From Romanomermis culicivorax (lineage: Eukaryota; Nematoda; Enoplea; Mermithida; Mermithidae), in NCBI GenBank assembly GCA_963922205.1, contig CAWUHX010000034.1, forward strand, positions 806,001 through 870,000: a stretch of 64,000 nt of DNA, written 5' to 3'. Under the pieces are notes generated by a model. The model did no database searches. It was given only the letters and a program-made list of their open reading frames with translations, and was not told the origin of the DNA. Made by a program: the position numbers and the translations under genes. Below, piece after piece: positions 31,943-44,500 of the stretch (the first letter of the stretch is position 1; every line of letters starts with the position of its first letter).

Positions 31943-33720
31943 ATGATGATTACGAAGATCCTATCTTTCTTGATCTGTTGTTCCGTGATCTATTGCGCCA
32001 TCGACACTGATCAATATCCATCGCAAGCTATGGATTTACGAAATCCTTACACGTCGGAAATGTTGCAAGATAAGATTCAATATTTTTTGGATCGAAATGA
32101 CGAAAGGAAAAATTTCGATACTGGGTCGCCGAACGTCAACAGCCGAAAATTGATCAAAATTGAAAGCGCCACTATGAAAAGCATGGGTCAAAACGGCGAT
32201 TTGTATAACGCAACGATTTTTATCGGCGATCGCAGTTGCGATTCTGGGCCTGAATCGATGGTAGAGATTTACATATCATATGAAAAATCAAGTTCACCAT
32301 ACAACATGATCTCGACGTCAATGATAGCAGTTCCAAAAAGTGTTGCTAATTTTGAGGATATAGAGGATAGTTGGGCAAAACTTTTATGCGGGCGAATTTG
32401 AGGAAGAAATGAGTAAATCTTCTATTGGATCATTGAAGGCAATAATGCCAATCTATTGTGCTTGATTTTTGGGAAAATCAACTTTCTAACTCTCGCTTTT
32501 GAGACAAACTAGGTTTGGAAAAACTATTTTAAAGAAACGTTTACCGTGTTCGCTCTGAGGGAAATGAAATGGAGCAGAACAAACTCAAGAATTTAGAGCC
32601 TCCGCCCATAAAGGTCTCCGATTTGTTGAGGCGACTTTTTCCCGCTACTCGGGGCTTCAGTAAAAGTTAGGCTCGGTCCAGGACTTGAACCCGGGACCAT
32701 ACGGCTACCGCTCGCCCGCTCTAACCAACTGAGCCAACCGAGTAACGGGAAAGGCGCTCTTTTTGCAACAATTCATAGTTGAGGTGGTTGCTGTGACCAC
32801 TCTCAACAGACTCACCCTCGCCTCGACCACGGCGTTCGACATGAACTTCTTCAAAAACGAAATCGATTGCATTAAGGAACTGTTCATTGATGTATTTAAG
32901 GAATTCCTCTTCTAAGCATCGAGGATCACTATGGTTCTTCGAAATTATTATACACCATTCAATTTGAAATGATCGATCCAGTGAATGCTCAATTAGATTT
33001 TTATTCAGAATTATCAAAGGCTTGTGATTCTGTTCGATAAATTTTTCCTTCATCATACAGACTCCTGACGATCACTCTTTTCAACTCTTTCAAAATTATT
33101 CAAATTGATGATCTCTAGTATTGTTTTGTTTTGAAGAAAGCTAAATCCGCTAATACATTGTGTCTCAACGAGGTAACGGGACGAAGCTTTCAGCTAATCT
33201 GTTTCCTGCTCACGAATGAGAAATTCTTTTCATTATTAAAGGCTTTACTAGTTTTTCCTGTCGGACTTACGTAAATTTACGGGATCGCTCTGCATCGATC
33301 ATTTTACAATAAATGGTTTGTAGGTCTACAGGTTTTCTGTGCACGGATCATCGCCTGGTCTAAAACAAATAGAATCGAACCGGGCGTTGGCAGCGCGCCA
33401 GAAAAGATAAAAAATTTTGTCGATCGTTTTCGATTATCGATTTCTATATGGGAGCAAAACTACTTTGAGCTCTGAAATTCTGCTCATTGGACCAGCATGA
33501 AATTCTTTCATGAGATTATCTTTGAAGCAGCATTTCAATTCAAGCAAGATTTAATCGTTTATAGCCGACGTTCAGCAGCGCCAGTTCATCGTGTGGCGTC
33601 AGGAAGAACGGCACGTTTCAAAAATGTTGGGTAGAAATTTGGAATCGACCTTTCGAAAGCTTTTCTAGAGATACCATGTGGCAGTGCCAAAACGTCGATC
33701 GACAAACCATCTACGGATAA
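31943..33720 (+). CDS. Secreted cystatin-like protein 2 (2 exons)
   Basis: Exons 31943-32260 (106 codons) and 33565-33720 (51 codons plus TAA), 157 residues, phase-0 junction as in gene 1: donor ATG|GTAGAG, acceptor ATCGTTTATAG|. Exon 1 would otherwise read on to 32401, but the paralogue and the cystatin fold place the boundary at 32260. Signal peptide to about residue 19 (I-Y-C-A). Then helix region, R-K-L-I-K-I-E-S-A, F-I-G-D-R-S-C (Cys99), C-G-V (Cys116), F-Q-K-C-W (Cys127), W-N-R-P-F-E, M-W-Q-C (Cys147). Spacings of 17 and 20 fit the two disulfides of type-2 cystatins. The Q-x-V-x-G loop reads K-S-M-G-Q-N-G-D and P-W is P-F, so peptidase inhibition is uncertain. N-glycosylation sequon N-A-T near residue 89. 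The intron holds a tRNA-like element and a Stowaway-like MITE. Confidence 0.82.
32624..32807 (-). mobile_element. TG...CA element with a decayed tRNA-like core
   Basis: Second copy of the 24150-24336 family, in the intron of cystatin-like gene 2. Starts TGTTGAGG, ends CTCTCAACA, with flanks GATT and GACT (one mismatch). The tRNA-like part (32671-32743) keeps the D and T arms but the anticodon stem no longer pairs, so it is not a tRNA gene. Confidence 0.55.
32945..33330. mobile_element. Stowaway-like MITE in cystatin intron
   Basis: Left TATACACCATTCAATTTGAA continuing to ATGATCGAT, and right GCATCGATCATTTTACAATA continuing to AATGG, are inverted. The same ends (TATACTCCATT…AAATGATCGATGCA) recur across the window, for example at 50574-50806 and singly at 25716, 28145, 36040 and 36655. 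TA-flanked ends fit Tc1/mariner-type MITEs. Confidence 0.55.
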
Positions 33721-34344
33721 TTTTGACAAACTTTTTTCGCAAGCGTACGTTTCAGAATATGTAAAAAAAGTAGTATTACACATCCGTAATATTAAAAATC
33801 GTTGCTCAAAAGTGCTTCCTTTCGTTTGTGTACAATTCTTATTGGAATCAGAAAAAGAAAAAAGATGACACTACGAAAATTCTTTTCTTCCACTGCGACG
33901 TTTATTGTTTTTGGGTTCATTTCGAACTGGTAGTTCGGAACCAAAATAAGGATAGCATGCCGAATCATTAAAATTGAAAGTTACTAACGTTCATAGTTGG
34001 ACAGAGAAATTCAACTTTTGCTTTGTAAATATGCAAAAATATATTCTACGGAAAAAGTCGAAGTTTCCAGATATATACACTTTTCAGTCAATTTCTGTAA
34101 GGACGAGAATAAGTGAGAATAAGTCTAAAAATCGTTTCCTGTCGTTCAAGACATATTGTACAAATTTTTAAGTTGATTCCGAATCCAATAAGCATTTTGC
34201 GCAAAAGATTTCTTTCATAGAACTGTCGTGGTGTAAATTATTCAAAATTTGCATATGCAAATAATTCTGTTTTTATCAATAACAGATTGAACAGGCTTTT
34301 GGAAACATTTGGGCAACCGTTTCTCCGAATGTTATTTCTAATAC

Positions 34345-34715
34345 AGTGTACAAAAAGGTGGAAAAAAATTAGATTTTTACTCTTGTTAATTTTTTACTTT
34401 AAACACTACAACCTCGAGATCAGTAGAATGAAATCGAACCCTATTTCACCATAACATGCGCCATCCACGTGCCTAATCATTTGAAGCATAACCGTGCTAT
34501 AAATCACGTGTAAAACTGGGGTTTGATTTCCAAATGCCAAAATTGGTCACTGGGTTTTATGGTGTAACTTTAAATTTTTGCACGAAGCTAGGCACTTGGA
34601 CGGTACATGTTATGGTGATATAGGGTTCGATTTCTTTCAACCAATCTCGATTTGCAGTGTTTAAAGTGAAAAATTAAAAAAAGTAAACAATTTTTTCGAC
34701 TTTTTTTGCACACTG
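34345..34715. mobile_element. Near-palindromic mariner-like MITE, 371 bp
   Basis: Inverted arms of about 135 bp beginning CAGTGTACAAAAAGG and CAGTGTGCAAAAAAAG, flanked by TA on both sides. A CAGTG(T/G)…CAAAA end with TA duplication is typical of Tc1/mariner. The arms leave only a ~100-bp centre, so the transcript would form a long hairpin. Copy in the duplicate block at 57981-58353. Confidence 0.8.
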
Positions 34716-34719
34716 TATT

Positions 34720-37700
34720 GGAACTAACATTCGGAGGGACGGTTGCCTATATGTTTCCAAAAGCCGCAACAATTCAGCATTTGACAGTATAAAATCAAGC
34801 CCTATAGCCCCACAAAATCTAATATCCTTGAATGTTTTGCCCTAGAAAAATAAGAGATTTATGGAATGCAATCACTGTTAAAGAATATGTTGGATTTAAT
34901 AACTTAGTTAACGGTAAAAAGTTGCCGCAATTTTTTTAATATGAAGTAACACAACCTTTGTTGAGTTAATGCTACCGAACTCACGCCGATTTTTGACATA
35001 ACAAAGTTGTATCAGCTATAAAATAATCTTTTGCAGACTTTGTGTCGATTCAACACAATAAAAGTGACACAAAAATTCTGTTGGATGAATACGACTTTTA
35101 TTGTAGTTATAAACTTATGCAAATATGCTTAAAATAAATATCACAAAATGGTGATAAATATGGTCTGTTTTTCTTGAAATGCTTCCAAATTATATGAGCT
35201 AAAAGCAAGTACTGTTTCATATTTCTACGATTTTTGGCTAAACCATGAGTCACATAATTTAAAATTTGCAGATTTACTCAACTAACCCTTTCAAATAAAA
35301 AATCTAATAGTAAGAACTTTCTGTAACAAATTTTGACGACAGAAATGATTTTTGTCACTTTTGAATTTCGAAGCATTTTATAAAAAACGAACTATAGATC
35401 AGATTATATTTTCTCGAAATTTCGATTCATGGACTTACATTTTAGTGGCGTGGGCTGAGCTGAGGCCTGAGTGGTGCTAACGATCATCTGAAAATTTAGA
35501 AAAAAGTGAATTTGCGAGTCATCATTTAATTGTGTCATTTATCACAGTCTCACTTATCACAATTATCATTAAAGACAGTCACAAAATATAAATAAAATAA
35601 CAATGTAATATACACTAATTGCGAATTATGATAAGACAAGCTTATTTGATAAACTTAGAATAGAAACTTTGAGTATGTTCATGCCTATGTTTGTAGCATT
35701 AATGGGACATACAGCAAACCCCCCAGCAAAGAGAGCCCATTAACTTTGAAGATAGACGCAGTGTCAACCAAAAAGGGTTTCACAGAGTGGGAAACTTTAT
35801 ATTAAAGAAAAACGGTAAATTTCTTCATGACTGTGGGAACGTCAAAATCATAGAAAAACCACCACGCTTGTACACCCTTGATTTGGATGTTTTACTCAAG
35901 AATTTTTGACCATCTAAACAGATTATTGAAGAAACTTTCAGTTGTTCGGTTCACCACATGGGTGAAAAGTTTTCTCCAGTCACAGCTCCACTGGTTTTTC
36001 CGTGTTGCACATGCTAAATTTACTTTCATGGAATCACTGAATCGATCATTTTAAAATGAATAGAGTATAGCTCCTGTTCCCAGTGATACTTCATCACCAG
36101 CAAATCAGCAAACAAAAGAGTCTGCTGGGAATAATCAGGGCCATAGAAATCATTACCGCAGGTATGAGAGAAAGTTGTGATCCTTATGCAAAAGTTGCTG
36201 TGTACAGAGTGGGCATAAGCGAGTACGGAAGCTTGTAAAAACTTGTAAAGGTGATTCTGATAGTTCTGCTCCGAGAAAATCACAACAACTCACTTCAAAT
36301 GAGCACAGCTAATATGATGGCGATGACTATCTGATTGATAACTAAGAGCTTTTGTGAATGTCAATAATCGATAAAGACACTTATGTAAATCCTACGTTAA
36401 TATGATAACATAACTTTTTATAAAGGACAACGTAACAATTCCTTCATGACAAAAACTAGGCCACAATCAAATAAATAACTTCTTACCATCCTTTTTTGAT
36501 TTAGATAGAAGTTTTATCGACACCCAAATGCATCCAGCCAGGTTATTAGACAGATTATCAGTTGGTCTGTTTTGTTGGTGGACGAGAAAGCTTTTCTCAT
36601 TGATTAAAGTAACAAGCTTACTATTCTCTCCGAACTGAACTTAATTTCATCGCTTCATTGCATCTGTCATTTCAAAATAAATATGCTATAGCTCATGGTT
36701 CAATATGGATTGTTATCATACATGCACGCGGGGGCGGGGTTTGGTGAGGCGGTTTGACTCCCTGCAGACTTTGATTGACCCCCAGCAGATTCTTGCTGAT
36801 CCCCAGCAGATTTAACTCCCCTAGCAATGATTGAAAAGATGTCGAAGGAAAATGAGCAAGAGAGAAGAAAAAGTCTTAATAAAAATGGGAATAATACTGA
36901 ATTTTAAAAATATTTTAACAATTTAACTTAAGTCCAAAAAAGTAACATTAAAACTTTAAAAAGTGCAGTCCAAGCAAATAATTTAATATATCTGACTAAT
37001 ACAGGTTTAAGAATATGCTGCTTCGATGTTGGAAGACCTTTCTAAGACCTTTCTTTTCGTTATCGAGAATGAAAAAAAAATTTGTATTCCACACCCTGTC
37101 CTGCCTGACCCCCAGCAGAATTTTTATTCTGTACATGTATGGTTGTTATGAATGCCGGAATAACATTAAGCTTGGAGCCGTAAAAGGTCGCACAAAGCAT
37201 AAAAATGATTGAGTGCCAGGCAATCCTGAAGCTGTAGTGCACAATCCGCTTTATGGTCGAATGAACCCTATGGCTATCGAAACGTTAGCTTTATGGACGA
37301 GTTCAATTAACGAAATGGCTTCATATCAATTTCATTATTTTGATAACATTTATGGCATGCATGTGCACGAAACTGTTTGCACAAAACGCATACGAAAGCA
37401 AAAACTCATCAATTCCCGTGCCATAATTAGCACTCGTTTTTGCTATCAAATGCCGTCTGTTCTTTCTCTTATAACTTCAAAACCTGCTTATGTGTTGCAC
37501 TTTTGACCCGCACCACACAGTGGGGGTACCGGGAAGCCTTCTTAAAAAGAGACTGTTAAAAAAATTTCCGTTGGTGGGTATAACGGGACTTTTGGGCGCT
37601 AGTTGGTGTAACTGGACCGGGGGGAAGGTGGGGGTAAAGAGATAGTCGGGTTGGAGGGACATTCGGGATGAGACACAAACGATTTTTCTTTTCCATGAAG

Positions 37701-37965
37701 ATTTTCTCAATCTGTTTTGATGCATTGAATAGATTATCAGAGAGTTCAGCTTAAAAAAATAATTACTCATAACTGTAGTAAATACTCAAAAAAATCCCGT
37801 CCATGATAGCAGCGAAAAGACTAACTGACAATTTTCTTCAGTAACCTGGTCAAGTTGTTGAAATTTTTCGACAAGTGCAACGCAGGTGTCACCCATCGAA
37901 ATCAAAAATAGATGAACAATGATGTCACGTCTGTGATTTTGGCCGTCCCGTTGTTACTATACTCC
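34720..37965. other. Gene-free stretch with weak open frames
   Basis: 35160-35420 is a dispersed repeat (see 31080-31260). Stowaway-like single ends lie at 36040 and 36655. A 97-codon frame at 37213-37506 without an ATG start, and a 65-codon frame just upstream, look somewhat protein-like in composition but match no family I know; CCCCAGCAGA repeats occur at 36765-36815 and 37110. I call no gene here. Confidence 0.4.
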
Positions 37966-37970
37966 ATTCA

Positions 37971-40900
37971 TCATAGGTAGCGCGATAGCATCAACCTATA
38001 GTATACTTGGCCCCCAAATTTCATGTCCTCTCCACCCTAGAGCCAAAACGGTAAGAGCTAGAACCTTCGGGTTTTTTGCATAATTTCGGGCATAAGCACA
38101 AACTATGGGTTATTTTGTCATTTCGCCTCTTTTTGCAACTAGTGCTCGGTGGGGGGAGGGCCCAAAAACATGCAAAAAACGCACTTTTTGAGGCCCCCTA
38201 GTTCCATCATGCCCAGCGGGTGTGCCATATCCAACCTCCATACTTCGGCTTAAGCATCTTGGGGGTGCAATCTCATATGCGATTTTTTATTTTTTTAAAT
38301 TTGGCCCCAATTCAATTATATGGTGGTCCAAAGTCCCGGGAAACGCGAAATTCCCCAATTTTGTTATATAATACATACGGCTTCAAAAAATTAATTTTTT
38401 GCAGCATGACGCACCACTAATCTTTTGCAGTTTCAATTGAACCGGTAGCCTTATTGGGATTTTTGGGCTGTGAGGGTTTTCGACCATTGAGAATTCTATG
38501 GGCGCGGTCACTTTGGACGAAAAATGGTCCCGGGTGTAAACAAGCGTATTTTCGTGATTTTTCTGTGGAAGGGGTTTTCGACCACGGGGAATCATGAATG
38601 CGATCACTTTACTTAAAAAATTATCCCGTGTGTAAACAGCGTATTTTCGTAATTTTTTGGCGGAGGGGTTTTGAATACGGGGAATTTGATGAATGCGATC
38701 AGTTTACAGAAAAAAATTATTTCCGGTGTAAACAAGCGTATTTTCGTGATTTTTTTATGGAAGGGGTTTTCGCCTGCGGGAAATCAATGATGCGTCATTT
38801 TACACAAAAAATTATCTTGGGTGTAACCTAGCCTATTTTCGTGATTTTTTTGTGGAAGGGTTTTCGACCACGAGGAATTTAATGAATGCGATCACTTTAT
38901 ACACAAAATTATATTGAGTATTTTAAATGTATTTCTGCGATTTTTGGGGTAAGAGGTTTCTGAGCATGCAGAATTCAATGGACACAATCACTTCACACAA
39001 AAAATTGTTCTGTGTGTAAACAAGGGTATTTATGTGGTTTTTTGGGTTGAGGGTTTCTTGATTATGGGGAATTCAATGGAAATGGTCACTTGACACTCTG
39101 TTTACATTGTGTTCTAAGTTCTATGCGGTTGAAACATCTTTACTTTTACCAAAAGTGAGAATTCGTAGTTTTAAGGTTTTTTATTGTTTCTTTGATGTCA
39201 AGATGACCAAATTTGAAACTTCAATGCGCTTCTACGAAGGTTTTCATGCATGGTTCAGGCCCACCAAAAAGAGGTGAACTAGTTTATTATAAAATGCCCC
39301 GATGAGGCGGAAAAAAGAAGAATATACTTGCTTGGGATTACTTGGATAGATAAGGATTGAACTAGATTTTTGAGAACTTGGGTTGGAGTTGGACAAAATT
39401 AACTTTCGTTATATTGGATTTTCATCCTTTCTCAAATAAAATTTTCCATGTCTGTGAAAACGTATATTCAGCAGCTGAGTGCATAAACACACTGTCTAAC
39501 CAAACATGTGGATCTCCGAAATCTTGAGGAGAGTACAGGGCTGGAGCTTGTTTTTTCGTGTTTTTTGAGACAAAAAATTCAAAAAAAGTTGACCAAAAAA
39601 TTTTTTTTCATAACAGATTTTCCAGTTTCAAAACTTTTGGGGTAGTTTGTACCCCCATGTTTTCCCTCACACATGTGTGCTTCAACTGCGTTGAACTATT
39701 TAGTGTCAATAAAACATGAATCAACTGTGGGAATAGTGGTACATAAAATTCCACTCAGCTTTTTTAGAAAAAAGCTCAAGCACAAAGTTTTCTTAGAACT
39801 AAATCCATTGTGCAAGATATGTTTAATTCACTCATTTTATATAACGTATCGCATAAAATTCACTCTGTACGTTCTACTGATTACAACCTGTAAACAAATT
39901 TATCCTCTTCTATATTAATGTTCAACAAAGTAGCATCATGCACAGTTTTTGGATTTAAACTGTAATTTGCAGAAGGAGCGCTTTTTGTGGGATTGCAGAC
40001 GGGAAGCAATTTCACCCATCTCTGTCGCTCCGGTCCTGCCTCCAAAAAAGTCGTACTGATGCCATGGTAGTGCTAGTAGAGTAGATTCGGCGAGAACCGG
40101 GTACGGGATTTGGCGCACATCTCACGCCTTAGTTGAATCAGGAGCATTTTTGTATGCTTTACTCCGTTCTCCCATTTGCAGATCAGTGCCCAATGACTGT
40201 AACCAAGGCCCAGTTACACTAAAGGGGTCTGAGCTCGAGCTTAAGATAATCTCGAACAAGAAAGCGCCGCGGTTTGATGTCAAGTTTGGCATAATTTGAA
40301 TGTCATCAGGATTATAACGAGCTCAATGTCGAGATTATTCCCAACTCGAGCTGTTGGGTTTCACTGACATTTTCGCATAATTTTCTCATTTCTAAAGCAA
40401 ATAAATATAAAAATGTCTGCAATTCTCAAACTCGAACTTACACCTCAGTAGTAGTTAATCCTGAAGTGAGTATTTATTGTGCACTAGAAAATGATAATTT
40501 GAACATTACGATTAGCTCAAACTCAATATCATCAATTTAATCCTGATATTGAGATTATCCTCATGTTGGGTAAGTGCAACCAACCCCAGGTTTTTTTATA
40601 GTTCTGAAAATGACTATAATTTGCCTGCCTCACTATTTTTCAGCTAGTGTGAGAGGCAGGAGTTTTGAATCGGTCGGGGATTAGAAGGCTATTGGTTTAC
40701 CATTTCTTTACATTTGAAGTCATGTGCATATAATTTCTAAATATAGAAAAATTTTACTGCAGTTGATGCCAGGCGAAGGAAAAAATGCATGATGCTGCAG
40801 AATATAATTTTTCACGAACATGGAAAATTTTTTTTGAGAAAGAATGAAAATCCAATATAATGAAAGTGAATTTTTTTCAACTTTAACCCAAGTTCTCAAA

Positions 40901-40981
40901 AATCTTGTCCACTTTTTTCCTAGCTTGGCAACTATCCAAGCAAGTAAATCTTTTTTTCTGCCCCATCGGTGCATTTTCTAA
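37971..40981 (+). mobile_element. Helitron-like element, 3.0 kb
   Basis: Starts TCATAGGTAGCGCGATAGC after a host A; ends with a GCCCCATCGGTGC hairpin and TTTTCTAA before a host T. Same order as the inverted element at 17970-21412: 5' zone to 38420, ~95-bp array (38450-39080), 200-bp conserved zone, inverted copy of the 3' end (39290-39480), middle part, 3' end (40720-40981). No Rep/helicase frame. The duplicate-block copy starts at 61610 and runs off the window. Confidence 0.75.
38450..39080. repeat. ~95-bp tandem array inside the Helitron
   Basis: Six to seven degenerate units; the GTGTAAACAAGCGTATTTTC motif starts near 38534, 38630, 38725 and 38820, giving a period near 95 bp. Also present at 62090-62720 in the duplicate block and inverted at 20505-21020. 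Confidence 0.8.
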
Positions 40982-41579
40982 TTAACTAGTTTTGAATTGA
41001 TCGATGCAGCGATCCTGAAAGTTGTTTAATATAAAGAAAATTAATAAGCTTATTACTGTAATCAATGAAAAAATTTTTTCGTCACTAAGCGGCGAGCAGA
41101 ACAGTTGAAAGCTTCTTTCAATAAATTAGTAAAAATTTCTTGAGTAGCACTCAGGTATCGACGCAGTTCTGCCAAAATCGACGATGTGTAACGATTTCAC
41201 GCTTTGCCCTTGTCATGAAGAAATTGAACGTTTTCCTACGGCATAGTTTTCACCTATTGAAAATTGCGTATCAAGTTGAACCTACTTTTTTAATTTCCGT
41301 TACGTCGTTAGTTCGCACTTCGCAAAAACTTCGCGCTCAGCCACTTTTCTGGTTGCCTGAGACTGGCATCTCAAAATAAATTGGCCTTAAGATTTGTGAA
41401 AGCGATTTTGAAGACAATAACAGGAAAAGTATGAGGAAGCAAGTCATCTCAACATTAGAAACTCAATGAATCATAATTCGTAGCAGACTTCCCGCATTGG
41501 ACTGTTTCGTTACGCGATTCATTGCGTACAAAAAGTAACATACAATATAACGACAACATAAGAAGTGAACAAGCAAACT

Positions 41580-44500
41580 TCACTTTTTCCTCGGTTTCAT
41601 ATCTTCGTAACAAGGGTGGATGAAAATATAATTTTTTTCTTGGGCGTTGTAAGCCTCGTGACCCTATAAAGCCAGAAAGGTCATAAACTTGGAAGCGAGG
41701 ATGGCAAAAAAGGATTCACTTTCGACCAGTCGTATCCCACCGCGTAAGCGAAAGCTCGGCCATCGTGATTGAAGGCGCAGCAAGTTATGGCTTGGGTCAT
41801 TTTTTCGGACATTTTTAATTTCGTCCTGGCGTCTTTATCCCAAAACGAGAAACGACCATCCGCACCCACTGTAGCCAAGGTATTGTATTCAGGGTGAAAA
41901 GCGATATCGTTAACCTAAAAAAAAGAAAATGACGCTTCAAGTTTACTAGCCATCAAAAGACGTAGAAATTGGGAAGTTAAAAAAGTGCAACGAAAAATAA
42001 ATAGAATGAAAATAAAAAACGAAAAATGATTTTGAGGTAAAATATTGGGAAAATGTATAGTGGGCGAAGCCAGATAATAGACGATCCTCAGAAACTTATC
42101 CGAATTCGAGGTTTTTCATAAATGGCTTTGTCCTTGCGGTATTTTTGTTTCATAAGTTCTCAGCTCGATAAATGCTGAGCTATGCAGCATCTCTGGAGAC
42201 AGTAAGCTGCGATGAATATTTTTGAGTCGCTTACGCACTTTGGCCAACAAGATTCCGTTTGCATAATTCTCCAAATGTTCTAGTTTTTATTTTTAAGATG
42301 GGAAGCCTTCTGAATCTAGTATACAAAAATCATAGAAAATTCAATTTTAGAAGTTCAATTCTGTTCACATTAGTCATTTTCTGAGAAATTGAAATATAGT
42401 ATAACTTCAATTGCTTGAAATGCTAATACTAGTATCTAAACACGAAACTTTGTAACTGTATCCGGATTGAAAAGCTTGAAATATATGAACAAAAATCTTC
42501 ATGAAAACAACTTGAACAAGAAGAAAAGTAATGAAGAACGTCTAACCGCATAAATGTCCAAATATCCGTTGACGGGTTCAGCTGATCTATGACATTTAAA
42601 CGTAAAATTGTTATCTTTGGCCATATCGGGAGGTATATACTGAATAGCGACTCGACCTTCTATTGAACCGAGCCCGAAACCGATCGGCGACGTATTAGTT
42701 TTGTCTTTGAAAATGGAGATACATCTGTGCTAAAACGAATGTGCGAATGTTGAGTATACAAATTTCCATTTAAAATTAGTTATGCTTGAAATAAAATTGT
42801 TCAACTATCATAATTCTTCGTAAAATAAAATTGTACATTAGGAGAATCAGTATGTCTAGAAAAATGAAATACGTTACAAATCGGCACTTTTCACTAAAAT
42901 ATGTAAACACTTCTCGATTAGGTAATTTTTCTAGTTCTCACAATCAAAAATTGATTTTGGCATTTACTTACTTGAAATTTGAGCGGAGATTCGAGGTGTT
43001 TCGCTTCTGAAGGTTGACCCTCCAACTTATAAACTTTGATAGCCTTGTTCGCCAAACCGACGACAGCCATCGGATACATCTATGAAATTTGGAATTCGAA
43101 AAATGAAGAAATAATTAAATATGGATCAGTAAAATTACTGAAGAATTCTTGAATGCTGCACAAAAGAGTCGACCAAAAACTAAATGAATGCACGTAAGGA
43201 CAAAGAGACTTTTACCGTGTAGAACAAGTAGAGGTTTTTCATAGAAGTAGAAACTCATGGTACATTTTCCTTTGTATCATTTCTAAGAGTAAAATTTTCT
43301 CAAAATCTCAAAATCGTCCGTTCTAAAAATTCAATATAAAAAACTGATACTCTTTGTCAACTTGGAATAAAACATAATTCTAAACGAATGCGGAGCATCA
43401 GTTCTTCGACCAGGGTGGCCACCAGTTTGACAAAATCAAATTCCCGGTTTTTTCCCGGTTTTTTAAATATAGCTTGAAAGGGGTGAACCTCTGTTTGTTC
43501 CCAAAATTCGAGCGACTCAATATAGCCCAATCAGAATTATTCTTAAAGATCAAGATCTGGCGAGTGTGAGGAACTTTTATTTTTTGCTGAGGAATGACGG
43601 GTTGCCAAATTGATATTACGTGAGGAAATGATGGTAAACGTATAGAAAAACGTACAAAAAATTTTTCAACATTTTTTTGGAGGTGAAAGTCTAAAAAATT
43701 TTCTTAGGCTTAGGGCATAGCAGCGGCGCCCGAACGGTGCAGCGCGGAGAACATAGGAGGCGCGTAACGCCCGTCCTGTTGAGACTCTTCGGATTAAGTT
43801 ATTAGTTGAGATACCAGCAAGGGTATGGGTGTGTGCAAGGCCGTATGTAGAGGGGGGCCGATTTCATGTCTTTAAAAATCTCAAAATTTTCCTGCGCTTG
43901 ATGCTGGCCAATGAGTATAACAGTCATTGATTTCTATCAGGCGTGGCCATTAGCATATCTACTTCAACTTACTAATTGACCTTCAACAATTTCAGTCAAA
44001 CTGAATTACCGCATCTCTTTTTTTATCAGTTACAAGTCAATATTTTGCCGTTAAATGAGATTTTCCATGAATCTTTACCATTTTTTTCTCGTCCTGTTTA
44101 GAGCACCATTTTAGACTGAGTATTTTTCTGGACTGGGTTTGAAAATTTTCTCACTCTTTTTCACCAGTGCATTGTCTATTATTTTTGAAATAGTACATTT
44201 TAACGATAGATTTTTTCAATATGAGAAAACAGTTCTTCACGCCTCTGTAAGCTGAAGAACTGTCATCAAAACATTATCAAAAATAATTCGGAAAACTGAA
44301 ATAAAATTTGATTCCAGCATCAGGCAGAAAAAAAGTTTGAGATTCATTTTTCGCTAAAAATTCTAAAAAAATGACTTGATCTCCAGGATATTCCTGGTTA
44401 TTTCCCGGTTTTCCCGGTGGCTAAAAAAATCCCGGTTATTTCCCGGTTTTCCCGATTGGTGGCCACCCTGTTTGACAATTAGCAAAACACGATCGTGTTG

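Larger units (their letters stand above)
28083..40361. repeat. Direct duplicate block, copy 1 (12.3 kb)
   Basis: Matches 51711-64000 in the same orientation, offset about 23.63 kb. Copy 1 is the better sequence: the cystatin-like frame is intact here and broken in copy 2. The left limit is set only by the N gap before copy 2, and the right limit only by the end of the window, so the true duplicate may be longer. Confidence 0.97.

Noticed and set aside
32261..32401. Read-through C-terminus of cystatin-like exon 1
   Set aside because: The paralogue's donor site and the downstream exon with the cystatin cysteines show that this part is intron.
37213..37506. 97-codon frame with protein-like composition
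   Set aside because: No ATG start, no known motif, and no splice context that would attach it to a gene.
20505..39080. CRISPR-like arrays
   Set aside because: The regular ~95-bp spacing is a degenerate tandem repeat with no distinct spacers, in an animal Helitron.
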